Positions 1 through 8,860 of a stretch of 64,000 bases of DNA are shown one piece after another. The position numbers and the translations under genes were made by a program. Numbering within the stretch: position 1 is the stretch's first letter; each line of letters begins with the position of its first letter. The notes beneath the pieces were generated by a model that saw nothing but the letters and a program-made list of their open reading frames with translations, searched no databases and was not told the DNA's origin. This stretch comes from Fen-1258 sp964441505 (GTDB taxonomy: Bacteria; Bacteroidota; Ignavibacteria; Ignavibacteriales; Melioribacteraceae), in the NCBI GenBank assembly GCA_964441505.1, contig CAYTUV010000010.1, positions 1 through 64,000 on the forward strand, read 5' to 3'.

Positions 1-95
1 ACTTATAAACACAGGTTTAGTAGGCTTTCTATATTTTTATCGGACAACATTAAAATATTTTATGAGAATCTCTCGTAGCTTCAGATTTAAAGCCA

Positions 96-1574
96 TTACA
101 ATTTCTTTGTCATCTGATAATTCGGTGCTTCCTCGGTTATTAAAACATCATGAGGATGACTTTCACGTAAACCAGCATTTGATATTTTTACAAATTTTGA
201 TTTTGCTTTCAAATCAGCGATAGTTTTGGCACCACAGTAACCCATCGCTGCACGTAAGCCTCCGATGAATTGATATATTGTATCAGATAGCGACCCTTTG
301 AAGGGAACACGTCCTTCAATACCCTCAGGGACCAATTTTTTGATATCCGCTTCAACATCCTGAAAGTATCGGTCACTGCTTCCCTGTTTCATTGCACTAA
401 GTGAGCCCATACCGCGGTAAACTTTAAAACTTCTCCCTTCAAATAAAACTTTTTCACCCGGAGTTTCATCAACACCAGCTAACATACCGCCCATCATTAC
501 TGTGTCAGCACCGGCAGCAATTGCTTTGGCAACATCCCCGGTCTGCTTTATTCCTCCATCCGAAATCACTGGAATATTTTTTCCTTTAAGAGCGTGTGCT
601 ACTTCAAGCACAGCACTTATCTGTGGAACTCCGACTCCGGCAATTACCCGAGTTGTGCAGATTGAGCCGGCACCTATTCCAACCTTGACAGCATTTACTC
701 CGCAGGATACTAACTCCAGCGCTGCTTCTTTTGTTACAATGTTTCCAGCTATCAACTGAATATTTTTATATTGTTTCCTAATCGCTTTCACGGTTTTAAG
801 TACACCTTCGGAATGACCATGAGCGGTGTCTAGAACAATTACATCAACATGAGCAGCTACCAATGCCTCAACTCTTTTAAGTGTATCGGCTGTAACACCA
901 ACCCCGGCACCAACTCTTAATCTGCCCAGTTCATCTTTGCAAGCATTGGGAAATGTCTTCTTTTTCATAATGTCTTTGTAGGTAATCAATCCTTTGATGA
1001 TTCCATTCTTATCAACAACAGGAAGTTTTTCAATCCTGTATTTATGCAAAATCTTTTCCGCTTCGTGAAGAGTTGTGCCAAGTGGTGCAGTTACTAAATT
1101 TTCTTTTGTCATAAGTTGACTTACAAGTTTTCTGCTATTTCGTTCAAATCTCAAATCGCGATTTGTAAGGATGCCAACAAGTTTTCCTTTTCCATCTATT
1201 ACCGGAATACCGGATATGTGATACTCCGTCATTAATTCCTCAGCATCCCTGATTGTGCACTCCGGAGTAAGAGTAATAGGATTAACGATCATTCCACTCT
1301 CAGAACGTTTTACTTTATCAACTTCATCAGCTTGTTTTGCAATTGACATATTTTTGTGAATGATTCCAATACCACCTTGAGCTGCCATAGCGATAGCCAT
1401 CTGCGATTCCGTAACTGTGTCCATCGCCGCAGAGAGAAATGGAATGTTCAACTTAATCTCGCGAGTTAAGAATGAAGAAATATCAGTTTGGCGTGGAAGT
1501 ACCGTTGACCGTGCCGGTACAAGAAGTATGTCGTCGAATGTTAATCCTTCCAATTCAATTTTTGGTCTAGCCAT
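96..1574 (-). CDS. guaB: Inosine-5'-monophosphate dehydrogenase
   Basis: Oxidises IMP to XMP with NAD+, the committed step of GMP synthesis in the cytoplasm. The 492-residue length is normal for the family. The N-terminus has the family pattern LTFDDILLVPARS. Two CBS domains follow at about residues 95-205 (ISGIPVIDGKGKLVGILTNR and IEKLPVVDKNGIIKGL). The catalytic loop GIGAGSICTTR supplies the nucleophilic cysteine near residue 305, and GGMLAG plus the YRGMGS flap come later. The start follows a purine-rich stretch. It is a single gene, separated from the upstream dehydrogenase by a terminator hairpin, so it probably has its own promoter within the short gap. Identification is secure. Confidence 0.97.
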   Translation of the reverse strand: MARPKIELEGLTFDDILLVPARSTVLPRQTDISSFLTREIKLNIPFLSAAMDTVTESQMAIAMAAQGGIGIIHKNMSIAKQADEVDKVKRSESGMIVNPITLTPECTIRDAEELMTEYHISGIPVIDGKGKLVGILTNRDLRFERNSRKLVSQLMTKENLVTAPLGTTLHEAEKILHKYRIEKLPVVDKNGIIKGLITYKDIMKKKTFPNACKDELGRLRVGAGVGVTADTLKRVEALVAAHVDVIVLDTAHGHSEGVLKTVKAIRKQYKNIQLIAGNIVTKEAALELVSCGVNAVKVGIGAGSICTTRVIAGVGVPQISAVLEVAHALKGKNIPVISDGGIKQTGDVAKAIAAGADTVMMGGMLAGVDETPGEKVLFEGRSFKVYRGMGSLSAMKQGSSDRYFQDVEADIKKLVPEGIEGRVPFKGSLSDTIYQFIGGLRAAMGYCGAKTIADLKAKSKFVKISNAGLRESHPHDVLITEEAPNYQMTKKL

Positions 1575-1598
1575 TTTAACCTCTATTTAGATACAAAA

Positions 1599-1619
1599 AA
1601 GACCACACAAGGTGGTCTT
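1599..1619 (-). terminator. Rho-independent terminator between gcdH and guaB
   Basis: An 8-bp stem (AAGACCAC / GTGGTCTT) with a 5-nt loop. On the minus strand it is followed by a run of six T. It lies just after the acyl-CoA dehydrogenase stop codon and just before the guaB start, so it should end gcdH transcripts. Confidence 0.8.
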
Positions 1620-1624
1620 CGTTT

Positions 1625-2794
1625 TTAATCGAACGCAGCATACCCGGTTATATCTTCACCAATTATAAGAGTATGCATTTCGTGAGTACCTTCATACGTT
1701 TTCACCGATTCTAAATTTTGTGAATGACGCATTATAGGATATTCATTCAATATTCCATTCGCACCAAGAATCTCACGTGCGATGCGTGCAATCTCTAGAG
1801 CTTTTTCACAATTATTTCTTTTAGCCATTGAAACTTGTGTGTGCTTTATTGTTGCTTTATCCTTCAATCGTCCGAGTTGCAAATTAAGAAGTTGTGCTTT
1901 AGTAATTTCAGTAAGTATGTATACTAATTTTTCTTGAGTCATTTGATAAGCGGCGATTGGCTTGCTAAATTGAATACGTGACTTCGCATAATTAAGCGCG
2001 GTGTTATAGCAAGCCATCATCGAACCAACCACACCCCATGCAATCCCATATCTAGCTTGATTGAGACACATCAATGGAGATTTCAAACCGTCACTTCCCG
2101 GTAATATATTTTTCTCCGGAATAAGAACATCTTGAAAGATTAATTCGGAAGTAATGGATGCTTTAAGAGAGTGTTTTCCTTTCATTTCGGGGGCGGTATA
2201 TCCATCAGTGTCTTTTTCAACTAAAAACCCTTTTACCTCTCCATCTAATTTCGCCCAGACAACTGCAACATCTGCTACTGTACCGTTTGTAATCCACATT
2301 TTGGCACCGTTGAGTTTGTAACCGCCTTTCACCTTTTCAGCGTGTGTAATCATTCCGCCTGGATTAGAACCAAAATCAGGTTCAGTTAAACCAAAACAAC
2401 CGATCTTCTCTCCCGTTGCAAGTTTTGGTAACCAGTAATCTTTTTGTTCCTCACTGCCAAAAGTAAATATCGGATACATCACTAATGATGATTGTACCGA
2501 AACAAAACTGCGAATACCGCTGTCGCCTCTCTCCAATTCCTGCATTACTAAGCCGTAACAAACATTGTTCATCTCTGCACAACCATATTTTTGAGGCAGA
2601 GTAATACCGAACAATCCGAGTTTGCCAAGTTCACTTACTAGATGATAAGGAAATTTTTCTTCGCTGTAATGTTTTTCTATTATCGGTATGATTTGTTCGT
2701 CAACAAATTCACCCACGGTGTTTCGTACCATTATTTCATCTTCCTGAAGAAGACTTTCCATGTTGAAATAATCTACACCGGTGAATTTGCTCAT
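1625..2794 (-). CDS. gcdH: Glutaryl-CoA dehydrogenase-like acyl-CoA dehydrogenase
   Basis: FAD enzyme of the acyl-CoA dehydrogenase superfamily. The closest subfamily by motif is glutaryl-CoA dehydrogenase, which oxidatively decarboxylates glutaryl-CoA to crotonyl-CoA in lysine/tryptophan breakdown. Its 389 residues are the usual length. GCDH hallmarks are present: IRSFVSVQSSLVM, including the substrate-binding Arg, then GCFGLTEPDFGSNPGGM, WITNG, and near the C-terminus KTYEGTHEMHTLIIG with the catalytic Glu. No electron-transfer flavoprotein or other lysine-catabolic genes are nearby, so the exact substrate is inferred. Butyryl-CoA-type activity is less likely because the YEGTHE..H..I.G pattern is GCDH-like. 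Confidence 0.85.
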   Translation of the reverse strand: MSKFTGVDYFNMESLLQEDEIMVRNTVGEFVDEQIIPIIEKHYSEEKFPYHLVSELGKLGLFGITLPQKYGCAEMNNVCYGLVMQELERGDSGIRSFVSVQSSLVMYPIFTFGSEEQKDYWLPKLATGEKIGCFGLTEPDFGSNPGGMITHAEKVKGGYKLNGAKMWITNGTVADVAVVWAKLDGEVKGFLVEKDTDGYTAPEMKGKHSLKASITSELIFQDVLIPEKNILPGSDGLKSPLMCLNQARYGIAWGVVGSMMACYNTALNYAKSRIQFSKPIAAYQMTQEKLVYILTEITKAQLLNLQLGRLKDKATIKHTQVSMAKRNNCEKALEIARIAREILGANGILNEYPIMRHSQNLESVKTYEGTHEMHTLIIGEDITGYAAFD

Positions 2795-2936
2795 AATATT
2801 CTTTCGAAACTTGGTTCTAAAAATAGTAAAAGTGAGTGTGAAAACAATATACGTTATAACTGGAAAAGTTTATTTGTCTTTTTGCTATTTGCTAACGGAA
2901 AATTCTTCTAAATAAATATCTGTATTCTTAATTAGA

Positions 2937-3578
2937 TTACGAAAAAATTTCCTCTTCTTCCTCAGGTCCGATATTGCTTAATACCTTTATTATAATATCG
3001 GACTGATAACCGCGGGAGGTGAGGAATGAATAAATTTTTGATTTGAGCTTTTTCTTATCCTTTTCTTTCCTTTCAAGGACTACTTTTTTTCTTTTAGCTA
3101 ATTCCAGGGCCTGCTTATAACTCAAATCAGAATCCACGCTCAGCAATACGTTATCTATAATCTTTCTTTCAATTCCCTTCTTGAATAGCTCCGCTTTCAA
3201 TTTATTAAGACCGATTTTCTTTTTGACCGATCTTTCTTCCAGATATTCGATCGCGAACTGCTCATCATTGAGCAGAGCAGTTTCAGTGAGATCAGCAAGA
3301 ACTTTTTCAATAGTTTCTTTCGGAAATTTTTTCTTAATGAGTTTCGTTCTCAATTCGGAAGTCGAGTGAAGCCTTCTTCCCAGTAATCTAAAAGCCGAAT
3401 CCTTTGTTTTTAAAAAGATACTCTCCGAGACTAATCGTTCGAAGAGTTTCTCATCAATCTTATCATTCTTCCGGAGACCGTTATCAAGCACAGTACGGTA
3501 ATCGAGAGTAATCGGCTCTCCCTCATCAAAACAAATTAAAACATTACTTCCTTTTCGTTGAAGAGCAGTGATGATCAT
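2937..3578 (-). CDS. recX: Regulatory protein RecX
   Basis: RecX binds RecA filaments and limits recombinase activity. The 213-residue product has the alpha-helical three-helix repeats of the family: RLLGRRLHSTSELRTKLIKK, then AIEYLEERSVKKKIGLNKL, then SKIYSFLTSRGYQSDIIIKV. It has an N-terminal beta-rich extension of about 55 residues and an acidic GPEEEEEIF tail. It begins 3 nt after the recA stop codon, the classic recA-recX arrangement, so co-transcription and perhaps translational coupling are expected. Family assignment rests on helical repeats plus context. Confidence 0.9.
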   Translation of the reverse strand: MIITALQRKGSNVLICFDEGEPITLDYRTVLDNGLRKNDKIDEKLFERLVSESIFLKTKDSAFRLLGRRLHSTSELRTKLIKKKFPKETIEKVLADLTETALLNDEQFAIEYLEERSVKKKIGLNKLKAELFKKGIERKIIDNVLLSVDSDLSYKQALELAKRKKVVLERKEKDKKKLKSKIYSFLTSRGYQSDIIIKVLSNIGPEEEEEIFS

Positions 3579-3581
3579 CTA

Positions 3582-4640
3582 TTATTTTTTCTTGGCTTTT
3601 GTTTCCGATTCTTCTTTCTCTTTGACCGGCTTAGGCAGATCTTCCTTTGTCATGCCCAAGGCAATCTTAACATCTTTCTCTAATGAGGCAAATAATATTG
3701 GATCTTCCAGCATTTTGGCTTTCAATTGATCTCGCCCCTGATAACGATTTTCTTTATATGTAAACCAGGATCCGCTTTTATTAAGAAGATTCTTCTCTGA
3801 GGCAAGATCAATAATCTCTCCGGCTTTGCTAATTCCTTCATTGTAGAGAATATCAAACTCAACTTCTTTGAATGGCGGTGCAACTTTACTCTTCACAATT
3901 TTAACTTTCGTTCTGTTTCCAAAAACATTTTGACCATCCTTAAGCGCACCAACTCTTCTGATATCCAAGCGGACGGAAGCATAAAATTTGAGTGCGTTAC
4001 CTCCTGTTGTTGTTTCCGGATTACCAAACATTACTCCAATTTTACTTCTTAATTGATTTGTAAAGATGACGCATGTTTTAGACTTACTAATAGCGCCAGT
4101 CAATTTACGAAGTGCTTGAGACATCAACCGGGCTTGCATAGCCATCTGTGGATCGCCCATATCTCCTTCGATTTCCGAACGCGGAACAAGAGCGGCAACA
4201 GAATCAATTACAATTATATCAAGTGCATTGCTGCGTACAAGTGTATCAACAATTTCAAGAGCCTGTTCGCCAAAGTCCGGCTGTGAGAGAAGCAGATTTT
4301 TTGTATCCACATTCAATCTCTTTGCGTAATTCAGATCCATTGCATGTTCAGCATCAATAAATGCAGCAAGTCCTCCTGCTTTTTGAGCCTCGGCAATAAT
4401 ATGTAAACACAGTGTAGTTTTGCCGGATGATTCAGGACCATAGATCTCCACGATTCTTCCTCTCGGGACTCCGCCTATACCTAAAGCGTAATCTAATGTG
4501 AGTGAGCCTGTAGAAATTGATTCGACAGCATTTATAACACCGTCGCCCAATTTCATTATTGTACCTTTACCGTATGTTTTATCAATACTGGCAATTGTCT
4601 CTTCAAGAATTTTCATTCTGGCGTCTTTATCTGCAGCCAT
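3582..4640 (-). CDS. recA: Recombinase RecA
   Basis: DNA-dependent ATPase that forms filaments on single-stranded DNA for homologous recombination and SOS cleavage. The 352-residue length is standard. Walker A is GPESSGKTT near residue 70, Walker B is LDIIVIDSVAAL, the L2 loop is NQLRSKIGVMFGNPETTTGG, and the KFYASVRLDIRR segment follows. The C-terminus is lysine- and glutamate-rich (KPVKEKEESETKAKKK) where many RecA proteins are acidic. It sits upstream of recX and downstream of thpR with about 10-nt spacing. I saw no LexA-type operator in the short upstream gap, which suggests readthrough from the cinA-side operon. Confidence 0.98.
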   Translation of the reverse strand: MAADKDARMKILEETIASIDKTYGKGTIMKLGDGVINAVESISTGSLTLDYALGIGGVPRGRIVEIYGPESSGKTTLCLHIIAEAQKAGGLAAFIDAEHAMDLNYAKRLNVDTKNLLLSQPDFGEQALEIVDTLVRSNALDIIVIDSVAALVPRSEIEGDMGDPQMAMQARLMSQALRKLTGAISKSKTCVIFTNQLRSKIGVMFGNPETTTGGNALKFYASVRLDIRRVGALKDGQNVFGNRTKVKIVKSKVAPPFKEVEFDILYNEGISKAGEIIDLASEKNLLNKSGSWFTYKENRYQGRDQLKAKMLEDPILFASLEKDVKIALGMTKEDLPKPVKEKEESETKAKKK

Positions 4641-4650
4641 TTTTCCTCCG

Positions 4651-5220
4651 TTAGTTTTTCAAATAAAAATTTTTTAACGATCTATAAACCGATCCGCTCG
4701 GTGTTAGCATACTTTCATAAAAAGTGATTTTGTTCGCCTTAAAATCAATATCGGGAAGTTTTACTTCAATCAAAGATACTATTTTTGATACTATTTTTTC
4801 GGAATCTTCATGCCCACGAAATCTTAGCAAAGTAATATGTGATTTAAATTCCCGCTTCTCCTTTTCAAATCCAAGTTCTGCAAATGCCGCTTCAATCTCA
4901 CTAGCTATCTGAATCAATTTTTGATTATTCTTCAAACCAATCCACAGAATTTTAAATTCATTTCTTCTTTTGAATACTCCAAATTCGCTGAAACTTAGAT
5001 TTAAACTCTCATATCCGCCGATAATCTTTTCAAGAGTCTGTGAATATGCACCGATCAATTCGGAATTAATGTCTCCGAGGAATTTCAATGTGAGATGTAA
5101 TTTCTCTTTTCCCTCCCACCGCACATCTTCATCTTTGCCAATTTTCTCATCTCTGATTTTAATAATTGTTGTGAGTGAGGCATCGGGTATCTCCAGTGCG
5201 ATGAACGATCTAATCTTCAT
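4651..5220 (-). CDS. thpR: RNA 2',3'-cyclic phosphodiesterase (2H phosphoesterase family)
   Basis: 2H-phosphoesterase that opens 2',3'-cyclic phosphates on RNA ends and is known for 2'-5' RNA ligase activity in vitro. Both catalytic HxTx motifs are visible: HLTLKFLG near residue 45 and HITLLR near residue 125. FIALEIPD at the N-terminus is the typical family start. I chose the ATG at 5220 rather than the in-frame TTG at 5232, because the ATG gives MKIRSFIALEIP, the normal beginning, giving 189 residues. The ATG lies inside the end of cinA (11-bp overlap), so translational coupling is likely. Confidence 0.9.
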   Translation of the reverse strand: MKIRSFIALEIPDASLTTIIKIRDEKIGKDEDVRWEGKEKLHLTLKFLGDINSELIGAYSQTLEKIIGGYESLNLSFSEFGVFKRRNEFKILWIGLKNNQKLIQIASEIEAAFAELGFEKEKREFKSHITLLRFRGHEDSEKIVSKIVSLIEVKLPDIDFKANKITFYESMLTPSGSVYRSLKNFYLKN

Positions 5221-6463
5221 TTGAAATTCCAAGCAGATTTTTTCTCAGCATTTCTAGTGCAGCCTGAGATGCACGATCTTTGTTGAGCAGGCGATCGTCT
5301 CCAAATTTAAATTCTTTTGCTGTACAAATGCTGGAATCGCAAATACCAATGTAAACTAAACCAACAGGTTTATTTTCAGTACCGCCGGTTGGACCCATTA
5401 CGCCGGTTGCTGAAAGACCAATATCCGCTCCGCTGATTGCTTTAACACCTTCGGCAAGCTGCCGCGCCACTTCGAGGCTTACGGCACCATTCTTCTGAAT
5501 TGAATCTTCATTAACGTGAAGCAGTTCAACTTTCGCGGCATTAGAGTATGCAACAATCCCACGTTCGAGGAATTGACTGCTGCCGCTAATGTTTGTAAGG
5601 CGACAATTGATCAAACCACCGGTACATGATTCCGCAACAGCTATTTTCAATCCTCGATCTATCAATAATTTTGCTATTACACTTTCAAGTGTATCATCAT
5701 TTTTACCATATATATATCTGCCAACTTTTGCTCTTATTTTCTGCTCGATCTCGTCCTGTTTGTTGACGGCTTCTTCTTCGGTTGTACATTCAACAGTGAT
5801 TCTCATCTTCACACCAAACTGATTCGGAAGAAATGCCATCTTGGCACCTTTGAGAAGTTCGTGCATATCACCTAGTCGGTCAAAAAGCATCGACTCCGGA
5901 ATTCCGGTTGAGAGTAAATTATTAGTAAGAATAAAACTCTTTCTTTCAAGATGCTCTTCTATTTTGGGCAGGACAAAACTTTCCATCATATTTTTCATTT
6001 CGTAAGGAACGCCCGGCATAGAAATAAATATTTTTTTCTTCTTCTCGATCCAATAACCGGGTGCGGTACCTTTAGTATTTCGAATCGGTATCGAAATTTT
6101 GGGTACAAGCGCCTGACCGCGGTTTGTGTCAGTCAGAACTCTACCACGAGCTTCAAAAAATCTTTTAATATCTCCAAGCACTTCTTCATTTTCAATTAAA
6201 TCAGTATCAAAAAATTCTACAACGCATTTTCTTGTAACATCATCATGTGTGGGTCCTAGTCCGCCAGTAACAATTACTAAATCATTTTGATCGAAAGCGC
6301 GCTTAAATTCTTTGAGAATTACCTGTTCGTCATCCGAGACAACACTGGACGCATTTATCCTAACCTGTAGATTAGTTAATTTCTCACCAATGAACGCTGC
6401 ATTGGTATTAAGAGTTTGCCCGATTAATATTTCATCTCCGATTGTAATAATATGTGCTTTCAT
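5210..6463 (-). CDS. cinA: CinA family protein, nicotinamide-nucleotide amidohydrolase
   Basis: Two-domain CinA of 417 residues. The N-terminal MoCF-like domain (ITIGDEILIGQTLNTNAAFI, then TGGLGPTHDDVTR and GTAPGY) fits the ADP-ribose/NMN pyrophosphatase half. The C-terminal PncC domain (VAESCTGGLI near residue 270, YSNAAKVELLHV, GVMGPTGGTENKPVGLVYI) deamidates NMN in pyridine-nucleotide recycling. The gene lies between pgpA and thpR and upstream of recA, a synteny also seen in Firmicutes and competence-related operons. The distance to comEC in this window is large, so a competence role is only suggested by the name and recA linkage. Confidence 0.93.
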   Translation of the reverse strand: MKAHIITIGDEILIGQTLNTNAAFIGEKLTNLQVRINASSVVSDDEQVILKEFKRAFDQNDLVIVTGGLGPTHDDVTRKCVVEFFDTDLIENEEVLGDIKRFFEARGRVLTDTNRGQALVPKISIPIRNTKGTAPGYWIEKKKKIFISMPGVPYEMKNMMESFVLPKIEEHLERKSFILTNNLLSTGIPESMLFDRLGDMHELLKGAKMAFLPNQFGVKMRITVECTTEEEAVNKQDEIEQKIRAKVGRYIYGKNDDTLESVIAKLLIDRGLKIAVAESCTGGLINCRLTNISGSSQFLERGIVAYSNAAKVELLHVNEDSIQKNGAVSLEVARQLAEGVKAISGADIGLSATGVMGPTGGTENKPVGLVYIGICDSSICTAKEFKFGDDRLLNKDRASQAALEMLRKNLLGISNED

Positions 6464-6475
6464 TTTTCTCTGAGT

Positions 6476-6940
6476 TTATTTTACAAGCATGTTAAAAAAG
6501 TAAATTATCAATTGAATAGAGATGAACGAATATATCCCCGCCATAATATCATCAAGCATAACTCCCCAGCCGCCTTTCACATCCTCGAGTTTTCGGGCTG
6601 GAAATGGTTTTAGAATATCCATTGCCCTCCAGATTAGAAATGCGAGTATAATCCACCATATTTTCTTTGGAAGAAAAATTAAAGTAATCCACGTCCCAAC
6701 TACTTCATCAATCGTACATTCTTTAGGATCTTTCCCGTAAAGAGTTTCAAATTTGTCTGCAATTGGAACACCAATCAGGATAAACAAAGAGATCATGAAT
6801 ATCATCACCGCCGGATTTTCAAATCCAGGTACGAGATAAATTATAAGCGCGGCAAGACTTCCCCATGTGCCGGATGCAAATCGAAAATATCCGGTGTAAA
6901 ACCCGGAGCCGAGGAATTTTTCTAGAAAATTAATTTTCAC
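6476..6940 (-). CDS. pgpA: Phosphatidylglycerophosphatase A
   Basis: Integral membrane phosphatase that converts phosphatidylglycerol phosphate to phosphatidylglycerol. The 154 residues carry the family pattern: FASGTWGSLAAL near residue 22, then DKFETLYGKDPKECTIDEVVG with the conserved acidic residues, and GGWGVMLDDIMAGIYS. Three to four hydrophobic helices are visible. It overlaps the end of pgsA by 11 bp and therefore directly follows the enzyme that makes its substrate. This is a tight functional pair for acidic phospholipid synthesis. Confidence 0.93.
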   Translation of the reverse strand: MKINFLEKFLGSGFYTGYFRFASGTWGSLAALIIYLVPGFENPAVMIFMISLFILIGVPIADKFETLYGKDPKECTIDEVVGTWITLIFLPKKIWWIILAFLIWRAMDILKPFPARKLEDVKGGWGVMLDDIMAGIYSFISIQLIIYFFNMLVK

Positions 6941-7526
6941 CCTTGATCAATTTTATTATTAAAAAACGGTTGCTGAAAATATATGTAATCCCCGTGATTA
7001 CCGTGAACAAAGTGATTAATAACATTGTAATATAAATGGCAACGGGATCCAAAAGAAAGTTTAATAAGTCTTTGTATGCTACTCTTATCCCTTCAAATGA
7101 TTTTAGAGTGTAAATCAGCAGTAAATAGTAGAGAAAAAACATCTGAATAAACGTTTTTACTTGGGCTGTCCTTGTAGTTGTGAAGGATACTTTACGGTAA
7201 TCAGCATAAACGCGTATCAAGGTGATCATAAAATCCCGGATAATTATAAGTAGTACCATCCATAAGGGCAATATTCCAACTATCACAAAAGCCATGAAAG
7301 CAGTTGAGGTTAATATCTTGTCGGCAAGAGGATCCATAAACTTTCCCCACTCGGTGATATAATTGAATTTACGTGCTAGCCAGCCGTCATACCAATCGGT
7401 AATAGCAGCAATTATAAACACAACTGATGAGAGCTGGATAAGCCAAGGTTCACCCGTGAGAAATAATATTAGAAATACCGGAGTGAGAATTATTCTCAAT
7501 ATTGTTAATTGATTTGGGAGAACCAT
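6930..7526 (-). CDS. pgsA: CDP-diacylglycerol-glycerol-3-phosphate 3-phosphatidyltransferase
   Basis: Membrane CDP-alcohol phosphatidyltransferase that makes phosphatidylglycerol phosphate. The 198-residue protein begins LPNQLTILRIILTPVF, typical of PgsA. The family signature is complete around residues 43-70: DWYDGWLARKFNYITEWG, then KFMDPLADK, giving the DG..AR..G...D...D residues. About five to six transmembrane helices are present. Its product is the substrate of the downstream overlapping pgpA. Confidence 0.93.
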   Translation of the reverse strand: MVLPNQLTILRIILTPVFLILFLTGEPWLIQLSSVVFIIAAITDWYDGWLARKFNYITEWGKFMDPLADKILTSTAFMAFVIVGILPLWMVLLIIIRDFMITLIRVYADYRKVSFTTTRTAQVKTFIQMFFLYYLLLIYTLKSFEGIRVAYKDLLNFLLDPVAIYITMLLITLFTVITGITYIFSNRFLIIKLIKGEN

Positions 7527-7547
7527 AGTGTGAGTTTTTATTTCCCT

Positions 7548-7841
7548 TTATAAATCGGAAATTCTTTTTAAGTAATCGAATTCGTAAATGCCTGTGTTAT
7601 GATTATCCGCCCATTTAATGGCTACGGCATAATTACCTACTATGTTAATACTATTTACCGCCAATTGTTCGGGAGTATATACTTTGATGTAATCGTGATA
7701 ATGCGTTTCTTCTTGTGAGGTACATATTGCACAAGGACAAAATCTTCTAAGATTAGCAAGTTGAATTTCAGTTTCTGAATCATCATTCCATTTGATATAA
7801 AAAATATTATTCTCCTTCACCTTTAGCTGAATGGGAATCAT
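7548..7841 (-). CDS. DUF971 (GBBH-like N-terminal domain) protein
   Basis: A 97-residue protein with the DUF971 pattern: FYIKWNDDSETEIQLANLRR followed by CPCAICT, then NYAVAIKWADNHNTGIYEFD. The same fold forms the N-terminal domain of gamma-butyrobetaine hydroxylase. Bacterial stand-alone copies are linked to iron-sulfur or metal handling in some genomes, but no function is proven here. It starts 2 nt after the purC stop, so it is co-transcribed with purC and pgsA. The clustered Cys residues (RRFCPCAIC) could bind a metal; this is inference. Confidence 0.8.
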   Translation of the reverse strand: MIPIQLKVKENNIFYIKWNDDSETEIQLANLRRFCPCAICTSQEETHYHDYIKVYTPEQLAVNSINIVGNYAVAIKWADNHNTGIYEFDYLKRISDL

Positions 7842-7843
7842 CT

Positions 7844-8737
7844 TTAAAGAGTTTCCCCTGTAAGTTTGAATAGTGCTTCCTTATACTTTGTACTTGTACT
7901 CAGAATAATCTCTTCCGGTAGTGAGGGAGCTGGCGGTTTTTTATTGAATTTTACCGATAGAAGGTAATCGCGCACATATTGTTTATCATAACTGTTTTGA
8001 GATATTCCCTTCTGATATTCATTTGATGGCCAGAATCTTGACGAATCTGGAGTAAGCAATTCGTCAATTAAGATTATTTTCCCGTCATAATAACCGAACT
8101 CCATCTTAGTATCGGCAATTATAATTCCTTTCGTAAGAGCAAACTCTGCTGCTTTCGAATAAATATTTACCGTAGCCCTCTTAATAAATTCAAATGCATC
8201 TTTGCCAATAACCTTAATTGCCTCACCGGCAGAAATATTCTCATCGTGGAGACCAATTTCAGCTTTTGTCGATGGTGTGAATATAGGTTCCGGGAGTTTC
8301 TCGGATTCTACTAAACCTTGAGGTAATTCTATACCGCAGACCTTTCCTGTTTTCTGATAGTCGATCAGTCCGGAACCGGTTATATAGCCTCTTACTATGC
8401 ACTCAATTGGAATAAGCTCGGCTTTCTTAACAAGCATTGAACGATCGCGTAATATTTCTTTGTATGGAAGACATCGCGCAGGGTATTCATCCACATTCAC
8501 CGAAACGAGGTGGTTCGAAATAATATCTTTCGTATAATCAAACCAAAACTTGGAAATACGGTTTAGTATTTTCCCTTTATCCGGAATTCCCTCATTCATA
8601 ATTACGTCAAATGCCGAGAGACGGTCGGTTGAGATTATTAAGTAATATTCGCCCACATCATAAACATCGCGCACTTTGCCCTGCTTAAATAGCTTCAGCG
8701 TACTAAAATTAGTATATGTGATTGCTGTAGATGGCAT
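7844..8737 (-). CDS. purC: Phosphoribosylaminoimidazole-succinocarboxamide synthase
   Basis: SAICAR synthetase, which joins CAIR and aspartate with ATP in de novo purine synthesis. The product is 297 residues, the length of the stand-alone eukaryote-like form. Motifs: FKQGKVRDVYDVGEYYLII, the GIPDKGKILNRIS strand, PIECIVRGYITGSG near residue 115, ADTKMEFG and DELLTPDSSRFW. It is the first gene of the run that continues into DUF971 and pgsA. With guaB it gives the window two purine-synthesis genes, though they are not adjacent. Confidence 0.95.
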   Translation of the reverse strand: MPSTAITYTNFSTLKLFKQGKVRDVYDVGEYYLIISTDRLSAFDVIMNEGIPDKGKILNRISKFWFDYTKDIISNHLVSVNVDEYPARCLPYKEILRDRSMLVKKAELIPIECIVRGYITGSGLIDYQKTGKVCGIELPQGLVESEKLPEPIFTPSTKAEIGLHDENISAGEAIKVIGKDAFEFIKRATVNIYSKAAEFALTKGIIIADTKMEFGYYDGKIILIDELLTPDSSRFWPSNEYQKGISQNSYDKQYVRDYLLSVKFNKKPPAPSLPEEIILSTSTKYKEALFKLTGETL

Positions 8738-8860
8738 TATTCCTCATAGATTTTTGGTGGTGAAATATAAAGAGAGGATGTTCGGGATTCAACAATAAGA
8801 TATTCATTACTTGGTAACTCGCATTTCAAAACTTCCTGTTTAATAAGCCAGGCCAATCAT

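Noticed and set aside
3582..6463. Dedicated competence operon because cinA and recA are adjacent
   Set aside because: The cinA-recA synteny is common in non-competent bacteria, and comEC lies 40 kb away in a cell-wall/tRNA-quality gene run.
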